DNA from: Harmonia axyridis
Lineage: Eukaryota > Arthropoda > Insecta > Coleoptera > Coccinellidae
DNA: 64,000 nucleotides
Assembly (NCBI RefSeq): GCF_914767665.1
Contig: NC_059504.1
Location: forward strand, 38,657,720-38,721,719
Direction of reading: 5' to 3'
Below are positions 32,565 through 47,598 of this stretch, piece after piece (the first letter of the stretch is position 1; each line of letters opens with the position of its first letter). The notes under the pieces were generated by a model, which did no database searches, had not been told where the DNA came from, and saw nothing but the letters and a program-made list of their open reading frames with translations. A program made the position numbers and the translations under genes.

Positions 32565-35500
32565 CAGTAAATTATGTCTCCCTTGAATAATTAAATTTTC
32601 ATATTGTGAAATTTAATAGTATGTGAATAATGGAATTTTTATATTCGAACAAGCCCTAGGCTTAAATTAAGACGAAGAAGAAGAAGAACAAAGATACAAA
32701 TTAACAATAGAATTGTCATCCATATTGCTGAAAGCATAGAATATCTTGTATATAATGATTTTTAAAATTATTATCATATGTATAGCATTATTATGACCGA
32801 ACTAGTTACCAACATTTGACTTGTCTTCCTTTTAATTCAATTTTTGATATCAATGATATTCTCTTTCAACTTTAATTCACAGGTATACCAGGTGATTTTT
32901 CTGAATTGAATCAGTCGAAAAACTCATGGAAAAATGTTACGATAAAAAATTTATGGTTTCGAAGGGGAAATCCACTTATGCTTTAATTTCCTTCATTTCT
33001 CTCACCCTTGAGGGGGGGGAAGAGGGGCAAACTTTAATATAACATGCGCAGTACAATTTTTGAAACAAAACAATCCTACTTTCTCTCAATGAGAAATAAA
33101 TGGATATACATTCTCCATAATGGTTAGAAATTCAGTGTTGTTTGTAATCTTGCCCTGACTAGTGTTGTTATTTATATATTTGTTGAATCTTCTTTGTGCT
33201 TGAGACAATGTCGTTTAATAACCAGAGTTCCGACATGATCCCAATACAAGTTGGTAAGTACTGTTATATGGATCGTCTATATTGTTTTATATTTTCGAAT
33301 AGATTATTCAATTTGAAATTTGATATTATGATCCAATAATAAAAAAATAAATTATGACTTTTCAAAATATCACTGAATTTTCTTAGGAGTTTTTCAGGGT
33401 TCAAAATATTTATTTTAGAAAAAAAAAATTTAATCAAGAATGACAAATTGAAAATGAAACGTTTTACTCTAATACCTAATTAAATCTTAAATTTCTTATC
33501 TATAATTCTTCAACCTTCTAACAAACTTCAAATTTTTGCGGACACTTGTCCGCAAATAATTCGATTAAATGTTTCAAAGAAATGTCTTATTTTGACCTGA
33601 AAAATGCGCCTCTGAGATCTTGACATATTTTCAAACACCATGTATTATGATTTTTGAATTAATTATTATCATATTTATTTGAGATTTTATGCAATGAATT
33701 GATCTTGGCATGAAAGTATTAGTCATTTTCGATTTCTACGGAAGTTATGAAATATTATCCTCAATTTTATTATTTTCCCGATTTTTATGAGATATTTAAA
33801 AAAATAGAGTAATAATCTTACTTTATTAGAAAATTATATCATCTAGATTTGAAACATGATTTTTATTGCAGAATATGCAGAATATAAACGGAAGAAAGAA
33901 TATTTGAAGAGAATAGTGAGACTCACGACATCAAAGATGCAGGATGACGAAAGTGATGTGGAGAGCGGCTCAATGAGCTACAGAATCCATTACAAAATCT
34001 ACATAGAGGCTCTGGAGCAATTATTAGGCAAGGAAGTAGTTGAGAGAAAAATAAAAGATAAGGAGGAAAGAGAAAAGAGAGAGAAAGAAGAAAAGAAAAT
34101 TGAAGAAAGAACCTGGACCGAAAAGTTAGCAATTTTCAAAGCTATCAACAGAGCTTCTTGCTATAAGCAACTCTTGGATCAAGTAATTATCGGACAAGAA
34201 AGTATAAAAGATGCAAATTTGTTAATGGCGAACCTCTGTAGCCAGCACAAACAAAGAAATACACATAGACATTTAGAATTCACTCCTACTGTACCAAAAA
34301 GGGCTTTGTAAACTGATGGTTGTTAAAATATGAATAGATAGAACCAAATATGTTGAATCAAAAAATATACCAAAGAAATATTAAAAACAATTTCTCATTC
34401 TGGAGTTTTAGCATTTATTTTCAATACTCCATTAAATTTATCAGAAAAAATTATAGGGTTCTAATTCAAATTATTATCTGAGATGATCTGAAAATATGTA
34501 AATATATTGTATATAGTTCTGTATTAAAATAAAAAAATATAAAAAATAGAGCTTTTTAAATTATTCGAAATGAACTCAACTGGTAAGATTGCGGACTAAC
34601 AGGTCATTAAAAATAAAGAAAATCTTCCCTTTGAATCATTCAATTTTCATTTTGTGAAATTCAATCGGATGTGATTAGTGGAATTCTTATCTTATCTATA
34701 TGAGAAAAGTTACAAAATTATAATAGAATTTTCATCCCCATTAATGAAGGCAATGAATATCTTGTTTGTAGTACCTCCTTAAAAGATTATTCCATAAGAA
34801 AATCATTTACTGATGTAGAGAAAATTCATATCTATGAGAAAAATTCATATTTTCTTTATTCGTGAAATATATCAATGTTGTGCAAAAAAATTATCAAATA
34901 ATATTAGATTCAAGCATGTTGTGTCACTCATATAGAAATTGCATGTAGTTATATTTCTGTTTCTACTCTGCATCTATATTTTCAGGTTAATAATAACTTT
35001 TTCCGAAAGAGAGAAATTCGTATTTTAAAATTTTTCAACAAATATTATGTAACACAGCTGAATTTACCTTTTTTTTCAACGCAATTTTCAAATATAATTA
35101 TTTGAATCAACCTGCACATGTGCAGTTCAATTTATGTAACAAAAAAATCCTACTTCCTGCTAATGAAAAATAAGTGTATAAATATATTCTTAGTACGAGT
35201 TATAAATTCAGTGTTGTTTTTAATCTTACCCTGATTATTATTTATATTTATATATTTGTGAGTTCTTCTTTGTGCTTGAGACAATGTCCTCTAATAATCA
35301 GAGTTCCGACATGCTCACAATGCGAATTGGTGAATACCTATTTCTATGTCGTTATCAATCTGTATTTCAATTATTCCTAAACATATAATACTCATATATA
35401 CAGGCTCCTGCAATAGTGTGTTAGGCTTCCATAGTTGCCAAACCAGATGTTTTAGAAATTTAGTTGAAAAGCATCTCCTGTGTACTTTCGATTCTGTATC

Positions 35501-36323
35501 TCTGGAAATTATTTTCTGATATACAGGGTGTTACAATTACATAGATATTTTTCTATGTAATTGTTGATTTATTTGGAAATGAACATATATTTATGTATTT
35601 ATTTTTAATTTTGCATCTCTGGAAATTATTTTCTAATATACAGGGTGTTTCAAAAAAAAATATTCAGCAAAAAAAAATGATTATTCAATAAATGAATAAA
35701 CATCCTAATGCTTTTCAACTAAATTCCTAAAACGTCTGGTTTGGCAGCTATGGTAGCCTAACGCACTATTGCAGGACCCTGTATAATATTCTCTTCCCTT
35801 TGAATTAAATTTTCATATGTGAAATTCAATCGGCTGTGATTCGTGAAATTCAATCGGATGTGATTAGTGAAATTCGAGCGATACAAGTTTAAAATAAAAT
35901 TGTCATTTCTATTGATGAAGGCATTTAATAACTTGTATATTGCGTGAAAGAATTATTGAAAATAAAAAAAAAACAAATAAATTTTTCGAGTATACTTCAA
36001 ATTGATTATATAGAACGAAATATATGAGGAAGGACTACTACAATTCAGAACATTAATGAAAAAATTAAGTATAAATCAAAACATTATGCCAATTTGACGT
36101 GATAATATACTACCAAATTTCTACCCAACCTGAGACGTATATGTAGTTCATTTGGACGGCACACCTCAAGAAAAGCATTAAAATTACGTAAGAACAATAA
36201 GGAAGATGAAATTTATTTTGTATATGTATATTGTAGGTTTATATTCCTGTATTGAAATATAGAATTTAAAAATGAAACTTTCAATTAATTGGAAGAAACT
36301 CAAATGAGGAGATTGCAGACTAG
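32565..36323 (+). repeat. Tandem array unit 3
   Basis: 3,759 bp, no insertion. The poly(A)-signal position after gene A reads AATAGA instead of AATAAA (near 34545), as in unit 5. Confidence 0.95.
33208..34311 (+). CDS. Array gene A, copy 3
   Basis: Exons 33208-33253 and 33872-34311. It has two changes from copy 1: Met to Ile in FKAINRAS, and Asp to His in CSQHKQ near the C-terminus. The His variant is shared with copies 5 and 6 but not copy 4 between them. Confidence 0.75.
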
Positions 36324-39300
36324 CAGTAAATTATGTCTCCCTTGAATAATTCAATTTTCATATTGTGAAATCTAATAGTATGTGAATAATGGAATTTTTA
36401 TATTCGAACAAGCCCTAGGCTTAAATTAAGACGAAGAAGAAGAAGAACAAAGATACAAATTAACAATAGAATTGTGATCCATATTGCTGAAAGCATAGAA
36501 TATCTTGTATATAATGATTTTTAAAATTATTATCATATGTATAGCATTATTATGACCGAACTAGTTACCAACATTTGACTTGTCTTCCTTTTAATTCAAT
36601 TTTCGATATCAATGATATTCTCTTTCAACTTTAATTCACAGGTATACCAGGTGATTTTTCTGAATTGAATCAGTCGAAAAACTCATGGAAAAATGTTACG
36701 ATAAAAAATTTATGGTTTCGAAGGGGAAATCCACTTATGCTTTAATTTCCTTCATTTCTCTCACCCTTGAGGGGGGGGAAGAGGAGCAAACTTTAATATA
36801 ACATGCGCAGTACAATTTTTGAAACAAAACAATCCTACTTTCTCTTAATGAGAAATAAATGGATATACATTCTCCATAATGGTTAGAAATTCAGTGTTGT
36901 TTGTAATCTTGCCCTGACTAGTGTTGTTATTTATATATTTGTTGAATCTTCTTTGTGCTTGAGACAATGTCGTTTAATAACCAGAGTTCCGACATGATCC
37001 CAATACAAGTTGGTAAGTACTGTTATATGGATCGTCTATATTGTTTTATATTTTCGAATAGATTATTCAATTTGAAATTTGATATTATGATCCAATAATA
37101 AAAAAATAAATTATGACTTTTCAAAATATCACTGAATTTTCTTAGGAGTTTTTCAGGGGTCAAAATATTTATTTTAGAAAAAAAAAATTAAATCAAGAAT
37201 GACAAATTGAAAATGAAACGTTTTACTCTAATACCTAATTAAATCTTAAATTTCTTATCTATAATTCTTCAACCTTCTAACAAACTTCAAATTTTTGCGG
37301 ACACTTGTCCGCAAATAATTCGATTAAATGTTTCAAAGAAATGTCTTATTTTGACCTGAAAAATGCGCCTCTGAGATCTTGACATATTTTCAAACACCAT
37401 GTATTATGATTTTTGAATTAATTATTATCATATTTATTTGAGATATTATGCAATGAATTGATCTTGGCATGAAAGTATTAGTCATTTTCGATTTCTACGG
37501 AAGTTATGAAATATTATCCTCAATTTTATTATTTTCCCGATTTTTATGAGATATTTAAAAAAATAGAGTAATAATCTTACTTTATTAGAAAATTATATCA
37601 TCTAGATTTGAAACATGATTTTTATTGCAGAATATGCAGAATATAAACGGAAGAAAGAATATTTGAAGAGAATAGTGAGACTCACGACATCAAAGATGCA
37701 GGATGACGAAAGTGATGTGGAGAGCGGCTCAATGAGCTACAGAATCCATTACAAAATCTACATAGAGGCTCTGGAGCAATTATTAGGCAAGGAAGTAGTT
37801 GAGAGAAAAATAAAAGATAAGGAGGAAAGAGAAAAGAGAGAGAAAGAAGAAAAGAAAATTGAAGAAAGAACCTGGACCGAAAAGTTAGCAATTTTCAAAG
37901 CTATGAACAGAGCTTCTTGCTATAAGCAACTCTTGGATCAAGTAATTATCGGACAAGAAAGTATAAAAGATGCAAATTTGTTAATGGCGAACCTCTGTAG
38001 CCAGGACAAACAAAGAAATACACATAGACATTTAGAATTCACTCCTACTGTACCAAAAAGGGCTTTGTAAACTGATGGTTGTTAAAATATGAATAGATAG
38101 AACCAAATATGTTGAATCAAAAAATATACCAAAGAAATATTAAAAACAATTTCTCATTCTGGAGTTTTAGCATTTATTTTCAATACTCCATTAAATTTAT
38201 CAGAAAAAATTATAGGGTTCTAATTCAAATTATTATCTGAGATGATCTGAAAATATGTAAATATATTGTATATAGTTCTGTATTAAAATAAAAAAATATA
38301 AAAAATAAAGCTTTTTAAATTATTCGAAATGAACTCAACTGGTAAGATTGCGGACTAACAGGTCATTAAAAATAAAGAAAATCTTCCCTTTGAATCATTC
38401 AATTTTCATTTTGTGAAATTCAATCGGATGTGATTAGTGGAATTCTTATCTTATCTATATGAGAAAAGTTACAAAATTATAATAGAATTTTCATCCCCAT
38501 TAATGAAGGCAATGAATATCTTGTTTGTAGTACCTCCTTAAAAGATTATTCCATAAGAAAATCATTTACTGATGTAGAGAAAATTCATATCTATGAGAAA
38601 AATTCATATTTTCTTTATTCGTGAAATATATCAATGTTGTGCAAAAAAATTATCAAATAATATTAGATTCAAGCATGTTGTGTCACTCATATAGAAATTG
38701 CATGTAGTTATATTTCTGTTTCTACTCTGCATCTATATTTTCAGGTTAATAATAACTTTTTCCGAAAGAGAGAAATTCGTATTTTTAAATTTTTCAACAA
38801 ATATTATGTAACACAGCTGAATTTACCTTTTTTTTCAACGCAATTTTCAAATATAATTATTTGAATCAACCTGCACATGTGCAGTTCAATTTATGTAACA
38901 AAAAAATCCTACTTCCTGCTAATGAAAAATAAGTGTATAAATATATTCTTAGTACGAGTTATAAATTCAGTGTTGTTTTTAATCTTACCCTGATTATTAT
39001 TTATATTTATATATTTGTGAGTTCTTCTTTGTGCTTGAGACAATGTCCTCTAATAATCAGAGTTCCGACATGCTCACAATGCGAATTGGTGAATACCTAT
39101 TTCTATGTCGTTATCAATCTGTATTTCAATTATTCCTAAACATATAATACTCATATATACAGGCTCCTGCAATAGTGTGTTAGGCTTCCATAGTTGCCAA
39201 ACCAGATGTTTTAGAAATTTAGTTGAAAAGCATCTCCTGTGTACTTTCGATTCTGCATCTCTGGAAATTATTTTCTGATATACAGGGTGTTACAATTACA

Positions 39301-40081
39301 TAGATATTTTTCTATGTAATTGTTGATTTATTTGGAAATGAACATATATTTATGTATTTATTTTTAATTTTGCATCTCTGGAAATTATTTTCTAATATAC
39401 AGGGTGTTCCAAAAAAAAATTATCAAGAAAAAAAATGATTATTCAATAAATGAATAAACATCCTAATGCTTTTCAACTAAATTCCTAAAACGTCTGGTTT
39501 GGCAGCTATGGTAGCCTAACGCACTATTGCAGGACCCTGTATAATATTCTCTTCCCTTTGAATTAAATTTTCATATGTGAAATTCAATCGGCTGTGATTC
39601 GTGAAATTCAATCGGATGTGATTAGTGAAATTCGAGCGATACAAGTTTAAAATAAAATTGTCATTTCTATTGATGAAGGCATTTAATAACTTGTATATTG
39701 CGTGAAAGAATTATTGAAAATAAAAAAAAAACAAATAAATTTTTCGAGTATACTTCAAATTGATTATATAGAACGAAATATATGAGGAAGGACTACTACA
39801 ATTCAGAACATTAATGAAAAAATTAAGTATAAATCAAAACATTATGCCAATTTGACGTGATAATATCCTACCAAATTTCTACCCAACCTGAGACGTATAT
39901 GTAGTTCATTTGGACGGCACACCTCAAGAAAAGCATTAAAATTACGTAAGAACAATAAGGAAGATGAAATTTATTTTGTATATGTATATTGTAGGTTTAT
40001 ATTCCTGTATTGAAATATAGAATTTAAAAATGAAACTTTCAATTAATTGGAAGAAACTCAAATGAGGAGATTGCAGACTAG
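36324..40081 (+). repeat. Tandem array unit 4
   Basis: 3,758 bp. The second half of its MITE has a small private change (AATTATCAAGAAAA, near 39418-39432), and the upstream G tract is followed by GAGGAGC instead of GAGGGGC. Confidence 0.95.
36967..38070 (+). CDS. Array gene A, copy 4
   Basis: Exons 36967-37012 and 37631-38070. The protein is the same as copies 1 and 2 (Asp in CSQDKQ). Confidence 0.75.
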
Positions 40082-43000
40082 CAGTAAATTATGTCTCCCT
40101 TGAATAATTCAATTTTCATATTGTGAAATTTAATAGTATGTGAATAATGGAATTTTTATATTCGAACAAGCCCTAGGCTTAAATTAAGACGAAGAAGAAG
40201 AAGAACAAAGATACAAATTAACAATAGAATTGTCATCCATATTGCTGAAAGCATAGAATATCTTGTATATAATGTTTTTTAAAATTATTATCATATGTAT
40301 AACATTATTATGACCGAACTAGTTACCAACATTTGACTTGTCTTCCTTTTAATTCAATTTTTGATATCAATGATATTCTCTTTCAACTTTAATTCACAGG
40401 TATACCAGGTGATTTTTCTGAATTGAATCAGTCGAAAAACTCATGGAAAAATGTTACGATAAAAAATTTATGGTTTCGAAGGGGAAATCCACTTATGCTT
40501 TAATTTCCTTCATTTCTCTCACCCTTGAGGGGGGGGAAGAGGGGCAAACTTTAATATAACATGCGCAGTACAATTTTTGAAACAAAACAATCCTACTTTC
40601 TCTTAATGAGAAATAAATGGATATACATTCTCCATAATGGTTAGAAATTCAGTGTTGTTTGTAATCTTGCCCTGACTAGTGTTGTTATTTATATATTTGT
40701 TGAATCTTCTTTGTGCTTGAGACAATGTCGTTTAATAACCAGAGTTCCGACATGATCCCAATACAAGTTGGTAAGTACTGTTATATGGATCGTCTATATT
40801 GTTTTATATTTTCGAATAGATTATTCAATTTGAAATTTGATATTATGATCCAATAATAAAAAAATTAATTATGACTTTTCAAAATATCACTGAATTTTCT
40901 TAGGAGTTTTTCAGGGTTCAAAATATTTATTTTAGAAAAAAAAATTTAATCAAGAATGACAAATTGGAAATGAAACGTTTTACTCTAATACCTAATTAAA
41001 TCTTAAATTTCTTATCTATAATTCTTCAACCTTCTAACAAACTTCAAATTTTTGCGGACACTTGTCCGCAAATAATACGATTAAATGTTTCGAAGAAATG
41101 TCTTATTTTGACCTGAAAAATGCGCCTCTGAGATCTTGACATATTTTCAAACACCATGTATTATGATTTTTGAATTAATTATTATCATATTTATTTGAGA
41201 TTTCATGCAATGAATTGATCTTGGCATGAAAGTATTAGTCATTTTCGATTTCTACGGAAGTTATGAAATATTATCCTCAATTTTATTATTTTCCCGATTT
41301 TTATGAGATATTTAAAAAAATAGAGTAATAATCTTACTTTATTAGAAAATTATATCATCTAGATTTGAAACATGATTTTTATTGCAGAATATGCAGAATA
41401 TAAACGGAAGAAAGAATATTTGAAGAGAATAGTGAGACTCACGACATCAAAGATGCAGGATGACGAAAGTGATGTGGAGAGCGGCTCAATGAGCTACAGA
41501 ATCCATTACAAAATCTACATAGAGGCTCTGGAGCAATTATTAGGCAAGGAAGTAGTTGAGAGAAAAATAAAAGATAAGGAGGAAAGAGAAAAGAGAGAGA
41601 AAGAAGAAAAGAAAATTGAAGAAAGAACCTGGACCGAAAAGTTAGCAATTTTCAAAGCAATGAACAGAGCTTCTTGCTATAAGCAACTCTTGGATCAAGT
41701 AATTATCGGACAAGAAAGTATAAAAGATGCAAATTTGTTAATGGCGAACCTCTGTAGCCAGCACAAACAAAGAAATACACATAGACATTTAGAATTCACT
41801 CCTACTGTACCAAAAAGGGCTTTGTAAACTGATGGTTGTTAAAATATGAATAGATAGAACCAAATATGTTGAATCAAAAAATATACCAAAGAAATATTAA
41901 AAACAATTTCTCATTCTGGAGTTTTAGCATTTATTTTCAATACTCCATTAAATTTATCAGAAAAAATTATAGGGTTCTAATTCAAATTATTATCTGAGAT
42001 GATCTGAAAATATGTAAATATATTGTATATAGTTCTGTATTAAAATAAAAAAATATAAAAAATAGAGCTTTTTAAATTATTCGAAATGAACTCAACTGGT
42101 AAGATTGCGGACTAACAGGTCATTAAAAATAAAGAAAATCTTCCCTTTGAATCATTCAATTTTCATTTTGTGAAATTCAATCGGATGTGATTAGTGGAAT
42201 TCTTATCTTATCTATATGAGAAAAGTTACAAAATTATAATAGAATTTTCATCCCCATTAATGAAGGCAATGAATATCTTGTTTGTAGTACCTCCTTAAAA
42301 GATTATTCCATAAGAAAATCATTTACTGATGTAGAGAAAATTCATATCTATGAGAAAAATTCATATTTTCTTTATTCGTGAAATATATCAATGTTGTGCA
42401 AAAAAATTATCAAATAATATTAGATTCAAGCATGTTGTGTCACTCATATAGAAATTGCATGTAGTTATATTTCTGTTTCTACTCTGCATCTATATTTTCA
42501 GGTTAATAATAACTTTTTCCGAAAGAGAGAAATTCGTATTTTAAAATTTTTCAACAAATATTATGTAACACAGCTGAATTTACCTTTTTTTTCAACGCAA
42601 TTTTCAAATATAATTATTTGAATCAACCTGCACATGTGCAGTTCAATTTATGTAACAAAAAAATCCTACTTCCTGCTAATGAAAAATAAGTGTATAAATA
42701 TATTCTTAGTACGAGTTATAAATTCAGTGTTGTTTTTAATCTTACCCTGATTATTATTTATATTTATATATTTGTGAGTTCTTCTTTGTGCTTGAGACAA
42801 TGTCCTCTAATAATCAGAGTTCCGACATGCTCACAATGCGAATTGGTGAATACCTATTTCTATGTCGTTATCAATCTGTATTTCAATTATTCCTAAACAT
42901 ATAATACTCATATATACAGGCTCCTGCAATAGTGTGTTAGGCTTCCATAGTTGCCAAACCAGATGTTTTAGAAATTTAGTTGAAAAGCATCTCCTGTGTA

Positions 43001-43837
43001 CTTTCGATTCTGCATCTCTGGAAATTATTTTCTGATATACAGGGTGTTACAATTACATAGATATTTTTCTATGTAATTGTTGATTTATTTGGAAATGAAC
43101 AAATATTTATGTATTTATTTTTAATTTTGCATCTCTGGAAATTATTTTCTAATATACAGGGTGTTCCAAAAAAAAATATTCAGCAAAAAAAAATGATTAT
43201 TCAATAAATGAATAAACATCCTAATGCTTTTCAACTAAATTCCTAAAACGTCTAGTTTGGCAGCTATGGTAGCCTAACGCACTATTGCAGGACCCTGTAT
43301 AATATTCTCTTCCCTTTGAATTAAATTTTCATATGCGAAATTCAATCGGCTGTGATTCGTGAAATTCAATCGGATGTGATTAGTGAAATTCGAGCGATAC
43401 AAGTTTAAAATAAAATTGTCATCTATTGATGAAGGCATTTAATAACTTGTATATTGCGTGAAAGAATTATTGAAAATAAAAAAAAAACAAATAAATTTTT
43501 CGAGTATACTTCAAATTGATTATATAGAACGAAATATATGAGGAAGGACTACTACAATTCAGAACATTAATGAAAAAATTAAGTATAAATCAAAACATTA
43601 TGCCAATTTGACGTGATAATATCCTACCAAATTTCTACCCAACCTGAGACGTATATGTAGTTCATTTGGACGGCACACCTCAAGAAAAGCATTAAAATTA
43701 CGTAAGAACAATAAGGAAGATGAAATTTATTTTGTATATGTATATTGTAGGTTTATATTCCTGTATTGAAATATAGAATTTAAAAATGAAACTTTCAATT
43801 AATTGGAAGAAACTCAAATGAGGAGATTGCAGACTAG
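40082..43837 (+). repeat. Tandem array unit 5
   Basis: 3,756 bp. It shares with unit 6 several intron variants not seen elsewhere (AATTGGAAATGAAAC, AATAATACGATT, GAGATTTCATGC) and the GTCTAGTTTGG change in the MITE. Confidence 0.95.
40725..41827 (+). CDS. Array gene A, copy 5
   Basis: Exons 40725-40770 and 41388-41827. It has the His variant CSQHKQ and a private silent change (GCA for GCT) before Met in FKAMNRAS. The intron is one base shorter than in copy 1. Confidence 0.75.
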
Positions 43838-46800
43838 CAGTAAATTATGTCTCCCTTGAATAATTCAATTTTCATATTGTGAAATTTAATAGTATGTGAA
43901 TAATGGAATTTTTATATTCGAACAAGCCCTAGGCTTAAATTAAGACGAAGAAGAAGAAGAACAAAGATACAAATTAACAATAGAATTGTCATCCATATTG
44001 CTGAAAGCATAGAATATCTTGTATATAATGATTTTTAAAATTATTATCATATGTATAACATTATTATGACCGAACTAGTTACCAACATTTGACTTGTCTT
44101 CCTTTTAATTCAATTTTTGATATCAATGATATTCTCTTTCAACTTTAATTCACAGGTATACCAGGTGATTTTTCTGAATTGAATCAGTCGAAAAACTCAT
44201 GGAAAAATGTTACGATAAAAAATTTATGGTTTCGAAGGGGAAATCCACTTATGCTTTAATTTCCTCCATTTCTCTCACCCTTGAGGGGGGGGAAGAGGGG
44301 CAAACTTTAATATAACATGCGCAGTACAATTTTTGAAACAAAACAATCCTACTTTCTCTTAATGAGAAATAAATGGATATACATTCTCCATAATGGTTAG
44401 AAATTCAGTGTTGTTTGTAATCTTGCCCTGACTAGTGTTGTTATTTATATATTTGTTGAATCTTCTTTGTGCTTGAGACAATGTCGTTTAATAACCAGAG
44501 TTCCGACATGATCCCAATACAAGTTGGTAAGTACTGTTATATGGATCGTCTATATTGTTTTATATTTTCGAATAGATTATTCAATTTGAAATTTGATATT
44601 ATGATCCAATAATAAAAAAATAAATTATGACTTTTAAAAAAATATCACTGAATTTTCTTAGGAGTTTTTCAGGGTTCAAAATATTTATTTTAGAAAAAAA
44701 AAATTTAATCAAGAATGACAAATTGGAAATGAAACGTTTTACTCTAATACCTAATTAAATCTTAAATTTCTTATCTATAATTCTTCAACCTTCTAACAAA
44801 CTTCAAATTTTTGCGGACACTTGTCCGCAAATAATACGATTAAATGTTTCGAAGAAATGTCTTATTTTGACCTGAAAAATGCGCCTCTGAGATCTTGACA
44901 TATTTTCAAACACCATGTATTATGATTTTTGAATTAATTATTATCATATTTATTTGAGATTTCATGCAATGAATTGATCTTGGCATGAAAGTATTAGTCA
45001 TTTTCGATTTCTACGGAAGTTATGAAATATTATCCTCAATTTTATTATTTTCCCGATTTTTATGAGATATTTAAAAAAATAGAGTAATAATCTTACTTTA
45101 TTAGAAAATTATATCATCTAGATTTGAAACATGATTTTTATTGCAGAATATGCAGAATATAAACGGAAGAAAGAATATTTGAAGAGAATAGTGAGACTCA
45201 CGACATCAAAGATGCAGGATGACGAAAGTGATGTGGAGAGCGGCTCAATGAGCTACAGAATCCATTACAAAATCTACATAGAGGCTCTGGAGCAATTATT
45301 AGGCAAGGAAGTAGTTGAGAGAAAAATAAAAGATAAGGAGGAAAGAGAAAAGAGAGAGAAAGAAGAAAAGAAAATTGAAGAAAGAACCTGGACCGAAAAG
45401 TTAGCAATTTTCAAAGCTATGAACAGAGCTTCTTGCTATAAGCAACTCTTGGATCAAGTAATTATCGGACAAGAAAGTATAAAAGATGCAAATTTGTTAA
45501 TGGCGAACCTCTGTAGCCAGCACAAACAAAGAAATACACATAGACATTTAGAATTCACTCCTACTGTACCAAAAAGGGCTTTGTAAACTGATGGTTGTTA
45601 AAATATGAATAGATAGAACCAAATATGTTGAATCAAAAAATATACCAAAGAAATATTAAAAACAATTTCTCATTCTGGAGTTTTAGCATTTATTTTCAAT
45701 ACTCCATTAAATTTATCAGAAAAAATTATAGGGTTCTAATTCAAATTATTATCTGAGATGATCTGAAAATATGTAAATATATTGTATATAGTTCTGTATT
45801 AAAATAAAAAAATTTAAAAAATAAAACTTTTTAAATTATTCGAAATGAACTCAACTGGTAAGATTGCGGACTAACAGGTCATTAAAAATAAAGAAAATCT
45901 TCCCTTTGAATCATTCAATTTTCATTTTGTGAAATTCAATCGGATGTGATTAGTGGAATTCTTATCTTATCTATATGAGAAAAGTTACAAAATTATAATA
46001 GAATTTTCATCCCCATTAATGAAGGCAATGAATATCTTGTTTGTAGTACCTCCTTAAAAGATTATTCCATAAGAAAATCATTTACTGATGTAGAGAAAAT
46101 TCATATCTATGAGAAAAATTCATATTTTCTTTATTCGTGAAATATATCAATGTTGTGCAAAAAAATTATCAAATAATATTAGATTCAAGCATGTTGTGTC
46201 ACTCATATAGAAATTGCATGTAGTTATATTTCTGTTTCTACTCTGCATCTATATTTTCAGGTTAATAATAACTTTTTCCGAAAGAGAGAAATTCGTATTT
46301 TTAAATTTTTCAACAAATATTATGTAACACAGCTGAATTTACCTTTTTTTTCAACGCAATTTTCAAATATAATTATTTGAATCAACCTGCACATGTGCAG
46401 TTCAATTTATGTAACAAAAAAATCCTACTTCCTGCTAATGAAAAATAAGTGTATAAATATATTCTTAGTACGAGTTATAAATTCAGTGTTGTTTTTAATC
46501 TTACCCTGATTATTATTTATATTTATATATTTGTGAGTTCTTCTTTGTGCTTGAGACAATGTCCTCTAATAATCAGAGTTCCGACATGCTCACAATGCGA
46601 ATTGGTGAATACCTATTTCTATGTCGTTATCAATCTGTATTTCAATTATTCCTAAACATATAATACTCATATATACAGGCTCCTGCAATAGTGTGTTAGG
46701 CTTCCATAGTTGCCAAACCAGATGTTTTAGAAATTTAGTTGAAAAGCATCTCCTGTGTACTTTCGATTCTGCATCTCTGGAAATTATTTTCTGATATACA

Positions 46801-47598
46801 GGGTGTTACAATTACATAGATATTTTTCTATGTAATTGTTGATTTATTTGGAAATGAACAAATATTTATGTATTTATTTTTAATTTTGCATCTCTGGAAA
46901 TTATTTTCTAATATACAGGGTGTTCCAAAAAAAAATATTCAGCAAAAAAAAATGATTATTCAATAAATGAATAAACATCCTAATGCTTTTCAACTAAATT
47001 CCTAAAACGTCTAGTTTGGCAGCTATGGTAGCCTAACGCACTATTGCAGGACCCTGTATAATATTCTCTTCCCTTTGAATTAAATTTTCATATGCGAAAT
47101 TCAATCGGCTGTGATTCGTGAAATTTAATCGGATGTGATTAGTGAAATTCGAGCGATACAAGTTTAAAATAAAATTGTCATTTCTATTGATGAAGGCATT
47201 TAATAACTTGTATATTGCGTGAAAGAATTATTGAAAATAAAAAAAAAACAAATAAATTTTTCGAGTATACTTCAAATTGATTATATAGAACGAAATATAT
47301 GAGGAAGGACTACTACAATTCAGAACATTAATGAAAAAATTAAGTATAAATCAAAACATTATGCCAATTTGACGTGATAATATCCTACCAAATTTCTACC
47401 CAACCTGAGACGTATATGTAGTTCATTTGGACGGCACACCTCAAGAAAAGCATTAAAATTACGTAAGAACAATAAGGAAGATGAAATTTATTTTGTATAT
47501 GTATATTGTAGGTTTATATTCCTGTATTGAAATATAGAATTTAAAAATGAAACTTTCAATCAATTGGAAGAAACTCAAATGAGGAGATTGCAGACTAG
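43838..47598 (+). repeat. Tandem array unit 6
   Basis: 3,761 bp. It has an extra AA in the intron (CTTTTAAAAAAATATC near 44633) and shares the unit-5 intron variants. The poly(A) site region reads AATAAAACT. Confidence 0.95.
44481..45586 (+). CDS. Array gene A, copy 6
   Basis: Exons 44481-44526 and 45147-45586. The protein is the same as copy 5 (His variant). Confidence 0.75.
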
